Shown here: positions 11,523 to 22,445 of the stretch, in pieces
How positions within the stretch are numbered: the stretch's first letter is position 1
Layout of the letters: each line of letters begins with the position of its first letter
From: Holtermannia corniformis
Lineage: Eukaryota > Basidiomycota > Tremellomycetes > Holtermanniales
Assembly: GCA_001599935.1 (NCBI GenBank)
Contig: BCIJ01000009.1
Span: 403,392 to 467,391, forward strand
Direction: 5' to 3'
DNA: 64,000 nt
Program-made: the position numbers and the translations under genes
The notes under the pieces: model-generated
The model's database searches: none
The model's input: the letters and a program-made list of their open reading frames with translations, nothing else
Told to the model about the DNA's origin: nothing

Positions 11523-14334
11523 ATGCCCGCCGACGACTACTCGACCTCAACCCTGACGCGCAACACGCCCCAGCAGTGGCGGCAGGACCCACAGGCGGCC
11601 AACGGCACAAACGGCTCGTATACTCAGCTACAGCATCGCCAGATGCTCGAGCAACAGCGGTTCAGTCAGCAGTCTCAGCCGCAGCAACATGCGGGTCCGC
11701 CTGAACCGGGTCCGGGCTGGGGAGGGCCGTTCCCGAGCTTGCATCTGTGGCCGATCAATGAGACGTTTGTGCTCAAGATGATTCACTTGCCAGAAGGCCA
11801 GCGCGTGGGTGATAGTGCGCGCGATCGCTCGGACCTCGATATTGACGACGTACAATAGATCAAGATTGGTCGACAGACAAATGCAAAGACGGCCCCGGGC
11901 GAGCGCAACGCTTATTTTGATAGCAAGGTGCTATCACGAACGCACGCCGAGCTGTGGGAAGAGGGCGGCAAGGTAAGCTCGATAGCTCCGTATGCTACGA
12001 GGCTGAGCCTCTTAGATCTACATCAAAGACGTCAAGAGTTCAAACGGCACATTCATCAACAATGACAGGTTATCCGCAGAGGGTGTCGAGAGCGAGCCAT
12101 TCGAGCTCAAGTCGGAGGACATGGTTGTATGTCTTGTCACGACCGAAGTAGGTAGCGAGCTGACAGCTGCAGGAATTCGGGATCGACATTGTCAGCGAAG
12201 ACAATCGGACCGTGGTGCATCACAAGGTGGCAGCGAGAGTGTACTGTGTCTTCAATGCTGAGGATGCCGCCCTGAGTGCTAGGTCAGCTCCGCAGGCGAC
12301 TACAAGCTCGTGAACTAATCGGTCAAGGGAATTGGCCAATTATCACCAGGACCCGCGAACAAATGCTCGGCGAGCAAACGGTGGCGGTGGTCCGGTCAGC
12401 CAAGGCATGAATGGTATGGCCTTGCCGGCAGCGCCAATGATCATGAGCAACGGCGGCAAGGCCGATGGTCTGAGCTTTGATCATGTGCTGCACAAGCTTC
12501 AAGTATGTGCGCATCGTAGCGCTGATCGGTCTTATTGACACCAGCAGGCCGAGCTTCAAAAGAGTCGGGAAACCGGCCAGGAGCTGCAAGGCTTGACTAG
12601 TGCAATGACGGATATCCAGGATACCCTTGGCGGCGGGCTTGTGCGTCGTCGAGTATCAAGTGTACAGGTGAACTGACTGTTAATAGCCACCATCACAAAA
12701 CGGTAGCGCGGCCGCGTTCATTCCTCCTCAATTCCGACCAGGAGCACAAAGCCAGCCCGCTGATGAGCAGCATCCTGCTGGCACTGTCGAGACTGCTTCG
12801 ATTGCTACGCTGCAGTCGCAGTTGACAGAGACGCAAGTGTCCCTCGCACGACACCTTGACAAGATCCGGCAGCTCGAAGGCATGCTCAAGGAGCACGAGA
12901 ACATCAAGCACGACGTCGGCGTCATGCGTGGTCAGATGGAGGAGAACAAGCGCGAGATGGAGATCTTGCTCAGCAGTGGCCGTGTGCGACAAGCAAAGCG
13001 CGACCTCGACGACGCCGACGAAGATGACGATGACGACGACGATGCTCAAAGCGTCATGACCGCTGTCGCGGACGAGGAAGCCGAAGAGCGACAACGGGAT
13101 CGCCGGAGGGCCGAGAAAGAAGCCAATGGTCTTCGCCGCGGTCTGCAACGCGAAGCCGGGAGACCCAAGACACCAGAGCCTGGCTTGGCGGGCGATGACG
13201 AGGACGGCCCAGACAAGGTCGAGCTGCTGGTCAATGGCGACCCTGCGCCAGGCACAGACGACGCGCCTAGTCGCGAAGACGAAATTGTCGCGCAGAACGC
13301 GCTGCTGGCTGCTCGCGTAGAATCGCTGTCTGCCGATTTCGAGGAGGCCGTCAAGCTCTCGCGCAGTCTGCAGAGTCAGCACGCCGAAGCGACGTCAGCT
13401 GTCAAGGTGCTTGCGGACCGCGTCGGTCAGCTGGAGGAAGGCATCGCTAGCAAAGTTGCCGAGGCCATTGAAAAGGCCGAGGAGCGCTGGGACACTTGGC
13501 GAGCGCGGTTCGAGGAGGGGTGGAAGAAGGAGCGTGACAGCTGGGAAGCCGAGCGTGAGCGCCTGCGCGGCGTCGTGCGGGAATGGGAAGAGGCCAGCCG
13601 GCGTGCGCAGGAAGAAGAGGAAGAACGCCGGATGAACGGCTTCCTGGGGAGCGATGACGGCTCGGACGAGGATGACGACGACGGTGATCTCGAAGAGGAC
13701 GGTGACCTCGCTCTCGGCGACGTCAACGGCTGGGCTGCGGCCGCGAACGGCATTGAAGGCCCTGTCAGTGTTCATGCCTCCGTGGTTCACTCCCGGTCCA
13801 GTAAAGACAAGTTGCGGCGGCCATCCAACTCGAAGCTGCACCCCGCCTTGCGTGCACTCAAGTCGGTCTCTGGTGAAGACACGGGATCGGTTGGCGCTAC
13901 CACACCGACTCAGTCATCGCCGCTGTCAAAACTCATCGAAGAGGATGCTGGCACATCGTCACAGCTCACTGTGCTGGGTACTGGCTCTGGCCGGCTGCGG
14001 TCGCGTGGTCGCAAGTCGGGTTCGCGCGGCAAGGGCAAGGCCAAGCAGTTGTCCGCACGGGCGGCCGACCTCGCCGAGAGCGGTAGCACGGGGACTCTCA
14101 AGGGTGAAGAAAAGGACGTCTCGAGCGACTCGGGCAAGGATACGATTACGGACTCTGACAGTACAAAAGTGGGCAGACGGGGGAAAGGCGTCCGAGGGTC
14201 CGTCGTTGAGAACGTGAGTCTACCAGTGTGGGGGCCCTGGAGGAAGCTGACGCCAGCAGCCGATCCCGGTCGCCGTATCGATTGTGATGATAGGCGTGAT
14301 AGCGTGGGCCGTGGTCAATCGAGCAAAGGATTGA
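11523..14334 (+). CDS. FHA-domain tail-anchored protein (Far9/Far10/SLMAP-like)
   Basis: The spliced protein is 828 aa over eight exons (11523-11804, 11859-11972, 12016-12126, 12173-12282, 12328-12502, 12548-12640, 12687-14213, 14260-14334). After a Gln-rich N terminus, an FHA phosphothreonine-binding domain lies at about residues 75-195: [18 protein letters not shown] and SSNGTFIN. The long middle is coiled coil, broken by acidic runs and Ser-rich segments. The last exon encodes one hydrophobic helix ([19 protein letters not shown]) followed by NRAKD, a tail anchor. This layout matches yeast Far9/Far10 and animal SLMAP, membrane-anchored parts of the STRIPAK phosphatase complex. That role is inferred from architecture, and orthology to one paralogue cannot be decided. 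Confidence 0.88.
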
Positions 14335-14964
14335 GCGGCAGGAGGATCTAGAGCGGCGCATCTACTGTACAGTATCATGACGACGGCCGAGTCAAAGCTC
14401 GAGCCATGCCCAAAATGCAACATGTGCGTTCACGCCCTGACGCATCCGAGAACCAACCCCTCTGTACATCTCCCACCGGCACGCCGCCTTGCAGATAGCC
14501 GCATGTCAGGCGGCCGCAGATCGGGGCAATTCGTGCGCCAGCATCGCTTGGTATGGTCGATAACACCTGGCAGCCCTGGGCACTGGTAGCCACAGGGGTT
14601 CGGACTGCATGTTGACGAGCTCCATCGTGGCGTGCAGACCCGGGCGGCACACTTTATCTCGCTGGACCGAGCGGCGCTAGCGCGACGCCCTCGGACCGTT
14701 CCCTGGGTCTCGCCTCACCAGCCGCCAAACCGAGATCCCTGGCGCCTCGGCCGGGACGAGAATAACTTATCGATGGCAGAGGCACAGCGCCCAGTTGCCG
14801 CTTTGACGGTAATCTCGCCCTTTTCCTCCCGTGCGGCCGCAATCTCATCTGATAATCGCTCGCTTTATCAGTGACCGCCCCTGCGCCCTTTTTTTTCTCT
14901 CATCAGCAACTCGACTTGTGACGGCGTCGCCATTGCTAACTGTCAGTCTGCATCGTCAACCACC
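14335..14964. promoter_or_regulatory. FET3 promoter region
   Basis: About 630 bases separate the FHA gene from FET3. It contains a CTTATC (reverse GATAAG) at about 14765-14771 and a GATA-type palindrome at 14849-14871, then a T-rich stretch at about 14890. Basidiomycete siderophore and iron-uptake genes are repressed by GATA factors (Urbs1, Cir1, Fep1/Sre1), which bind WGATAR sites. Confidence 0.55.
14849..14871. promoter_or_regulatory. GATA-site inverted repeat upstream of FET3
   Basis: CTGATAA and TTATCAG form perfect 7-base arms around a 9-base spacer, ending 93 bases before the FET3 ATG. Two opposed TGATAA cores at this spacing match what paired iron-responsive GATA factors prefer. Confidence 0.6.
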
Positions 14965-17541
14965 ATGCTGTCAAGACTAGCTCTGCTCGCCCTCCCAGCG
15001 CTTGCGCAGGCCGCCGATGTGCACTACTACTGGAACATTTCGTACGCCAACGCCAACCCTGATGGGGTCAGTAGCGAAGCTGCATAGCGGCAGAATGTTT
15101 GCTGACATGTGCCATCACAGCTGCAAGATCGGGTCGTTGTCGGCGTGAACGGCTCGTGGCCGTGCGTGCACGTTGGAGACGGATGATGGCTGCTAAAAAT
15201 CACAACAGACCGCCCCCACTGTACGCAACCCAGGGCGACAATGTCATCATCCACGCCTACAGCGGTCTTGGCGACATTCCAGCCTCGGTCCACGTCCACG
15301 GCATGATGCAGAATGGAACAAACTACTACGACGGGCCCGTCGGTGTCACTCAATGGTTAGCCCGAAAATTTCCGAAACCCGATCGGTGCTGATCTCGGTT
15401 GCAGTGGCATCCCACCTGGCGAGACTCTTGTCTACAATGTCTCGACAGCTTTGCAAACGGGTACATACTGGGCTCACGGTCACAACAATGGTCTCTACGT
15501 TGATGGGTGAGTTTGTTCAGGTGTGACGAGGGACGTGCTGACACGTGCAGTCTCCGCACCCGTACGTCTTGCATTACTTTGCAATCCAGCCCAGCTCATC
15601 AGTCGTAGCTTTCATCATCCAGCCAGCCAACGGTACCGGTCGATCGGATGACACCAAGTGGGACGAAGAGTACACCATCCTCGTATCCGACTGGTACCAC
15701 GAACGTCACGACCTTCTCCTCTCCCGCGACTTCCTCTCATGGACCAACCCAACCGGTGCCGAGCCAGTCCCAGAGTCGGCTCTCATCTACGTTGCTCAGG
15801 GTGAGAACTACTTGCACACTCAGGCGGAGATCTCGGCCGGTACCGGTGTGAGCAATGCTGTACACAATGATGCTGTTATCAAGTTCGAGGCGGGCAAGAA
15901 GTACAAGATTCGCGTGATCAACATGTCTGCACTTGCCAGTGAGTAACAGAAGCTTGAGATGTCGTCTCTGACCCGCCAGTGTTCCACATGAGCATTGACC
16001 AGCACAACATGTCGATCATCGAGCTCGACGGTGTTGAGATGGCCCCGTACCCAGTCGACCTCCTCTCCGTCGCCGTTGCTCAGCGCTACTCGTTCCTCGT
16101 CGAGGCCAAGAACGACACTTCGGCCAACTACAACATGCTCGTCGCTCAGGATGCGGCCATGTACGACGCTTTGCCCGATGGCATCGTCCTCAACAACACC
16201 ATCACCATTCAGTACGCTGAGAGTAACCCTGAACCGACCGTCATCCCCGAGCACCAGGCAATCAACGAGGACGGTGACTGGCCCATGTTCGACGAGACCC
16301 CGCTCGTGCCAATCGTTGAGAAGGCAATGGCCCCCGCCGATGTCGAGTATGTTCTCGAGTTCAACTTTGACGTAAGTAGAGCGCGACTCTTCCGACCTGC
16401 GCTCACCTGCACAGACCTACGATGACGGAACCAACCGCGCTTCTTGTGAGTGTTTCTCGTTCAGCCAAGAACCTCAGCTGACGAAATGTAGTCAACACGA
16501 CGTGCGTCCGCTATGGCGGCTTCGAATGACTGACTGACATGCTGCAGTACATACCGCTCGCCCAAGGTCCCCGCCATGTTCACCGCCATGAGCACGGGCA
16601 ACGACTCGTTCAACCCTGCCATCTACGGCGCGCAGACCAACGCCCTCGTTTACGAGCACATGCAGAACATCCAGTTGACCATCTACAATCGTGAGTGCCT
16701 TGAGCCATATACTGCTATCGAAGACTGACAAAATTGCAGAGGATGCTGGTTCGCACCCGATGCACTTGCACGGCGTATGTTGCTCGAGCTGTTGCAATTT
16801 CACCGCTGACCTCTACAGCACGAGTTCCAGGTCGTCAACAAGGCGATGGACTCGGCTTCAGATGACCCAGAGGACAACCCGCCCCTCGTTGAGGGCCAGG
16901 CCAACCCCGTCCGTCGTGACACCATTGTCGTCCCTGCCGGCGGTAGCGCTACTCTCCGTTGGCGCGCCGACAACCCAGGCGCTTGGTTCTTCCATGTGAG
17001 TCCCGTCGATTGCTCATCTTGACCTCGCTGACGCCGTCGCAGTGCCACGTATGTTGCATACAAAATATTACCAGCAACTACTCACGCCTCACAGATCGAC
17101 TGGCACTTGTCGTCCGGTCTTGCTCTTGTCTTTGTTGAGGCGCCCGACATCATGCAGAAGACGCAGATCATCCCTCAAGTCTTCCACGATCACTGCCAGG
17201 CACTTGGCCTTCCAACGACTGGTAACGCCGTTGGCCGGTCGGGTGCCGAGGTTCTCAACCTCAAGGGCCAAGTGCTCGGTCCCTTCCCTCTCGTCATGGT
17301 CAGTCTATCCTCGTCTTCATAGTCGTGCGCTCACCGGTCTCAGGGCTGGACACCCAAGGCCATCGGTGCGCTCGCCGGGTGCATCATCACCGCTCTGCTT
17401 GGTTTCGCTACCGTCGTCTGGTACGGCTGGGGCGGTGTTGACGAGGCCGAGATCGAGGAGGAGATCCGGCTCAAGCAGCAGCAGAAGGCGGCGCGCGGTG
17501 GCAAATTTGGCTTTGTCAAGCGCGCCTTGGGCAAGAACTAG
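14965..17541 (+). CDS. FET3: Fet3-type multicopper ferroxidase
   Basis: The spliced protein is 642 aa, close to the usual 620-640 for Fet3. It has 15 exons: 14965-15066, 15121-15161, 15209-15355, 15405-15506, 15551-15561, 15609-15938, 15980-16371, 16415-16445, 16492-16501, 16548-16690, 16740-16774, 16819-16995, 17043-17048, 17095-17298, 17344-17541. A signal peptide (MLSRLALLALPALAQAA) opens it. Copper motifs are HVHGMMQNG, YWAHGHNNG, HPMHLHGHEF and HCHIDWHL; then comes a C-terminal membrane helix near IGALAGCIITALLGFATVV and a basic cytosolic tail. Fet3 oxidises Fe(II) at the plasma membrane for the Ftr1 permease; no FTR1 lies in this window. A Tyr in TYRSPKVP matches the iron-site Tyr of yeast Fet3, while the position of yeast Glu185 reads Asp in VSDWYHE. 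The second His pair reads HGH, where HSH is common. Confidence 0.92.
17043..17048 (+). other. Six-nucleotide micro-exon of FET3
   Basis: TGCCAC, coding Cys-His, lies between introns 16996-17042 (47 nt) and 17049-17094 (46 nt), both with GTGAGT or GTATGT donors and CAG acceptors. It restores the HCHIDWHL copper motif in frame. Confidence 0.85.
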
Positions 17542-17878
17542 GTAGAGGGGTCTAGTGATGACACGGATTTATGGTATCCTGCACTCTGGAGCCGGCGCAC
17601 ATAGCAGGATGAAACAGAGTGTATACGGTCCTGGTGCATGGGGTGTATGGTGCCGGCCTGGACCTCCTTACACCGGTGCGTATGCGATGCGTGCCGGCAA
17701 CCGGATCGTGCTAGCACGAACGAGGGTGCAGGTCAATGCGCTGAGCTGATGGTGAATTCCGGTCAGGGTGCCTGCTGCCCGGCCTCCAAAGGATGCTTGC
17801 GTGGACGCGGGCCTCTTACATATAGTGCATCGAGCTTGATTGAGTGTACTATCTTTCCCCTCTCTCTCACAACTTACA
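17542..17878. other. Intergenic between FET3 and the C2H2 gene
   Basis: About 340 bases; it holds the FET3 3' UTR and a CT-rich stretch (about 17856-17870) just before the next ATG. Nothing else was seen. Confidence 0.4.
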
Positions 17879-18568
17879 ATGGCAACCACCGTACTTCGCT
17901 GCCCGGGTTGCGACTCGGACTTTGTCACTCGCGCGGCCTGGTCAGCGCACAACCGCGAGTACCACGGGGAAAAATGGTGTGACCCTTGCCAGCGATTGTT
18001 CATGGCACCGGCGAATTATCAAGCCGTGAGTCTCCTTGAGACGATGTCCAGAATCTGACCCGGTTCACAGCATGCTGGGTCTCCCAAGCACACGTCCTTG
18101 CCATTTCCGTGCATCGCGGATGGATGCCAGAAATACTTTGTTAATCACATCGCCATGATCGGGCATCTCAACTTGACGCCGTGTGGCATGCGAATCACTC
18201 GTTTTATGGTGGACAAGTACATCGCAGATCATGAGCTGCACAATCTCATCACGGACCCCGATCGACTCCTGGGCCGTGCGTCCGCCACCAACATCGCTTC
18301 AGCCCAGCCATCATTCGCCGACGTCAGCGACTACAGCCTCCGTACCCAGCGGTGGCACTGCCCAATTTGCCAGGTCGGAGTTGCCCACAAGGGGCAACTA
18401 GATCATCATTTGCGTAGTCCCAAGCACTTTCATGGCGAGATCGCACCATACAAGTGCATCAACGTATACTGCAACGGCGATTTTACCTCGTTCGTGGCTA
18501 TGCTCCAACACGCTCGCGCCGTGTCGTGCGTCTCGATGCCCAAGGTGGAGATGGACACCGCTTGGTGA
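17879..18568 (+). CDS. C2H2 zinc-finger protein (214 aa)
   Basis: Two exons, 17879-18025 and 18071-18568, join in frame. At least four zinc-binding units are visible. An N-terminal C2H2 finger (CPGCDSDFVTRAAWSAHNREYH) is followed by a WCDPCQRLFMAPANYQAHAGS unit, then CIADGCQKYFVNHIAMIGHL, and later CPICQVGVAHKGQLDHHLRSPKH. The last has the longer H-x5-H spacing of jaz-type fingers. A final CINVYCNGDFTSFVAMLQHA finger lies near the C terminus. Fungi have many such proteins of unknown role; nucleic-acid binding is likely. No activation domain or localisation signal stands out. Confidence 0.8.
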
Positions 18569-18888
18569 CTGTTGGACTTCAGACTTACGTGGGTAGACAT
18601 CGTTGCGTGACCGAACGAGTACGGTCGCCCGGCTGACTCCAGATAGGACATTGGGTTACGAACAGACCAATGATCGATTGTCTATAGGCTCCTGATGCAC
18701 CTCATGTGTTACGGTTTGAAAGAATGAGGCAATGGGCAGCTGTACAGCCTGGCTAACCTATATGGCCCTGTCCGGATGCCACAGTGGCGTCCGCGGATCA
18801 CTCGTCCAAAGCCACGCGCTCAGGTCCGAGAGATGCTGCCTAACGCGGCCAGCGAGACGTTGCTGTAGGTTGTGATAGCACTGGCGAC
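18569..18888. other. Intergenic, no feature seen
   Basis: About 320 bases between two genes on the + strand. No coding or RNA signal was recognised. Confidence 0.35.
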
Positions 18889-21800
18889 ATGGCAGAGCAC
18901 GAGGAGAAGCCAAGCGAAAACAAGGAGAGCAGAGCGGACGGGGCCGATGTTGACGTGACGGTAAAAGACGATGTGAAGATACGCGAAGACGCGACCGAAC
19001 CCGGTCAGGACAAAGTGGAGGTGGTCCGTCTGTGCGATGCGCAATATTCAGGAGTACTCACCTTCTTCCCAGGCCGACACGATCGAACAGGAGGACGGAA
19101 AGCCGAGCGAACAGGACAGAGCAGCTCCAGCGGTCGGTGAGGCTGTCAGTCCGGCTCCCGAGGTCATACCTGAAGGCTCATCAAGCAAGGTTTGTCTACA
19201 TCACGCGGCTAGAGACAGTCATTGATCGACTTAGCCAATCCTCACACCCCTGCGTGCACCCTCACCAACGATCGTCAATCACCACCCAGCAGACGATCTG
19301 CATGCACCTGATTCGCCCACTACATCCCTCATCTCGGCGCTTCGCCTCTCCCTCCAGCAACTCACGGAGCAGTCCCATCAACTCAACAGCAAACTCGTCA
19401 CCTCCATATCGCGTGTCGCAGATCTCGAGGGAACGATTGATGATCTGCGCGATGAGCACGAGCACCGAGCCAAAGTCGTTGACGCACTCGAGCGTGAAAA
19501 GGCCCAGTGGGAGCAGAGCATGCAGACCGGATTACTGGTCGAGCGGGATCAGATCCGCGACGAGATGCAGAGGCTTGCGGCTGGTCTGGTGGAAGAGGAG
19601 CGAAGACGCGGCAGTGCCGAGCTGGGTCGAGAGAAGCTTGAGGGTGAGGTCGATGTCTTGACGGCGACGTTGTTTGATCAGGTGCGTCCTGTGATCGGCG
19701 GCTAGGAAAGACTGACGCATGGCAGGCCAATACTATGGTCGCAACCGAACGTCTTGGTCGTGTTCAGGCGGAAGTACGACTAAAGGCCGCCGAAGACAAC
19801 TTGCTGGTCGCTGAAGCGGCCGTTCGGGACATGCAAGTACACCTGCAGTCGCTCTCGGTAGCACCTGTGCACTCCTCGCAGCCCCCTCCCGATCTCATCT
19901 CGCATCAACGTCTTCTCACCTCGCACATCCCATACCACGAGTTCATCTCCTTCATCCACCACATTCGAACCCTCAGGCCACTGAAGCAAACCTCCATGTC
20001 ATACTACCCTCCGACCCCGATCTCAGCTCTGGTATCCCAGCCGTTCCTTGCACGCGCCGTGACAGAGGACCATGAGCCCTGTCTGCGTCTTGATGCCGCT
20101 CCCGACTTGAGTTGGCTCAGCCGGCGAAGCGTAGGCGCCGCCATCATTGCAGGCGAACTCATCATTGAGCCAGTGTCCGCCGCAACCGTCATCAACGCCC
20201 AGACCGCGCCTATACACGACATTACCTGTAGTCTATGCGCAAAATATGTCTTCCCGCAGGCTCAACCACCGGCGTCACCCGCCGCACCGCCTTCCCACCC
20301 ACTCAGCAAGACTGGCACATCATCATCTCGATTCTCCCTCAAGCCATTCTTCAACTCACCGTCGGCGCCAGCTTCACCAACACCACTTCCGTCGAGCCCG
20401 ACACGTCCAATCTCATATCAATCCCTGGGCTCCGTGTACATCTTTCGTGTCGCGCCAAAAGTGTCGTCCACGTCCTCAGCGCAAACGGCAGCCAATCAAG
20501 CAGCGGAGAAAGAGGCCAAGATATATCCTTTGTGTCGGACTGGCTGGTGTCTAGAGCGCTTGCGCGCAACCTGCGCGTTCTGGCACTTTGTCCGAAGCGG
20601 GGTCATACAGGTCATCTGGAAAGCCGAAGATGGCTCGATGCCCCTCGCCACAGTCACCGAGGCTTCGCCCGTCACCAACGGCGTCGAATCCGGCAGTGTG
20701 CACTCGACGGCCGGTTCGACTACAGATGGCGGCGACAGCCTCGATGCCAAGCCGCCAACGTTGCCACCACGGAAGAAAAGCAGTTGGGGACTTGGCTTCA
20801 AGCTATCGGGCGAGAAGAGTCCAACAGCCAGTTCTGGCGGTGGTTCGTGGGGTCTGGGCTTCCGCGGCGTTGGCATGAGTCCGCCGCTGAGTCCAAAGGC
20901 GGCTGAAGCGGGCAAGGCGGACGACTATGTTGATTCGAAGCGTGATCCCGCTGCCTCGGAGAAGGCCGAAAGTGTCAAGGAGGCAAAGTCGACAAGTCGA
21001 CCCGACGATGACACAGCAGACGGGTCTATAGCGACTGAAGTCAAAGCGGGTGATCAATTACCATCCGCCGAACAGGACGACTCGGCTGAAGCAGAAAATC
21101 TGACCGTCCCTTCAGCCGACGACGACGGCGACGTACCGATCGTTCAAGAGCCCGCTCCCGTTCGAGGCGACGACACACCAGTCGCCAGATCGGGGATGGT
21201 CTCCGGAGAACATCTCGAGGCACCTGCACTTGCCTCGTCGGCCTCATCGGTTCAAGGTTCGGAGGGCGACGCGGTCGAGTTCTCAACGCCCAGAGGCACA
21301 AATGCGGAAATGTCGCCCACACTTGCGCATCACGAGGAAGAGCCTCTTAGGGCAGGCGAGACACCTGTGTCTGAAGCGTCACATGACGAGGACGCTCCCA
21401 AGATCGCCACCGACATTGAGCCAGACAGCGTGGATCTGACTTCACCTGCGGGTTCGACAAACGTGTCGGTTGCACCAGCAGCACCTGTCCCAGTTGTTGC
21501 AACTGAGAGCACCGATGCCAACTCTGTTCCGCCTGCTGGACCACCTCCGCCTGTCCCACGGCGTGCGGCAGGCCGACCTCGTCCTGCTTCGAGGATTTTT
21601 GATGGCGATGGTGCATCCGCTCTCAACACACCGGCTGGTGAGGGTTCAAGAACACCCGTGCTTGCAGAGTCCGAGGAGCCTGGGCCAGAGCCGTTGAGCG
21701 ATGACGGTCCACCTCTGCCGCTTCCCCCTCGTGAAGCGCCTTCACTGCCCGCACGCGACGCACCACCGCTTCCTCCTCGACATGACCATCCCACGACGCC

Positions 21801-21990
21801 AACGCCCGATGCTGCGGCTCCTCCGCCACTGCCACCTCGAGACAAGCAGCGACCGGCGTCGGTATCGTCCACATCAGGCAAGACCTATGCAGAGGGCGAG
21901 GAATGGGAGGTCAAGACGTGGCGAGAGATTGTCAGACTCAAGGAGGCAATGTGGCGCGCCCGTGTTGGCGTGGAGATGGTTGAGGCTTGA
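18889..21990 (+). CDS. SEC2: Sec2/Rabin8-type Rab guanine-nucleotide exchange factor
   Basis: The spliced protein is 987 aa (exons 18889-19023, 19073-19189, 19235-19681, 19726-21990). After an acidic N terminus, a long coiled coil covers about residues 105-285. It ends in the Sec2 GEF signature EVDVLTATLFDQANTMVATER. A conserved second part follows: YHEFISFIHHIRTL, PFLARAVTEDHEPCLRLD, a Cys pair (CSLCAKYVF) and CLERLRATCAFWHFVRSGVI. The rest is low-complexity, with acidic and Pro-rich segments (several PPLPPR-type SH3 ligand motifs) and a final charged helix. Sec2 activates the exocytic Rab Sec4 on secretory vesicles and binds the exocyst; that role is family knowledge. The stop is followed by a convergent gene 455 bases away. 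Confidence 0.88.
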
Positions 21991-22445
21991 GCCAGGAGGA
22001 CGCTGGACGTCGTGCGTATGAACGGAGTAGAGTGCACAAGGTAGATGCATTGTTTGGCTCATTGGCTGGAGTGCCGACATGGCAAGTTGCAAGATGTACA
22101 GCCTGTACAGGGCGATTGACAGTATGCACGAGATGAAGATCGACAGTTGCGCGAAGTACGGTCACTCTGGCGCCGAGGGCCACAGCAGCCTTGGCTCGTT
22201 GTATGGCGTCGGCCAGACGTCTGGCGCGGTCGGTACGTTGCGCAGATCCCGCCAGGAGCTCCTGCGCGAGTTGGGTGCCAGCAGGGGACGGGGTGCACAA
22301 TACGGTGTCTGGATGGGGTGCGTCGGGTAAGGCAGCTGCATGCCATGTGCATGATACGCATGTTGCAGATCGACATGGGACTGCGAGTGGGTGACGCGAT
22401 GCCTGTTCATCTCAGCTGCTATGGCCTGGGTGATATGGAAGTCAC
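21991..22445. other. Convergent intergenic region
   Basis: It separates the stops of the Sec2 gene and the RRM gene. Several overlapping ORFs exist on both strands, but none has a recognisable product. Short repeats such as CAGCCTGTACAG are seen near 22098. Probably 3' UTR sequence. Confidence 0.4.

Noticed and set aside
20588..20915. Several ORFs inside the Sec2 gene on other frames
   Set aside because: They are shadows of the 19726-21990 coding exon, which carries the conserved sequence.
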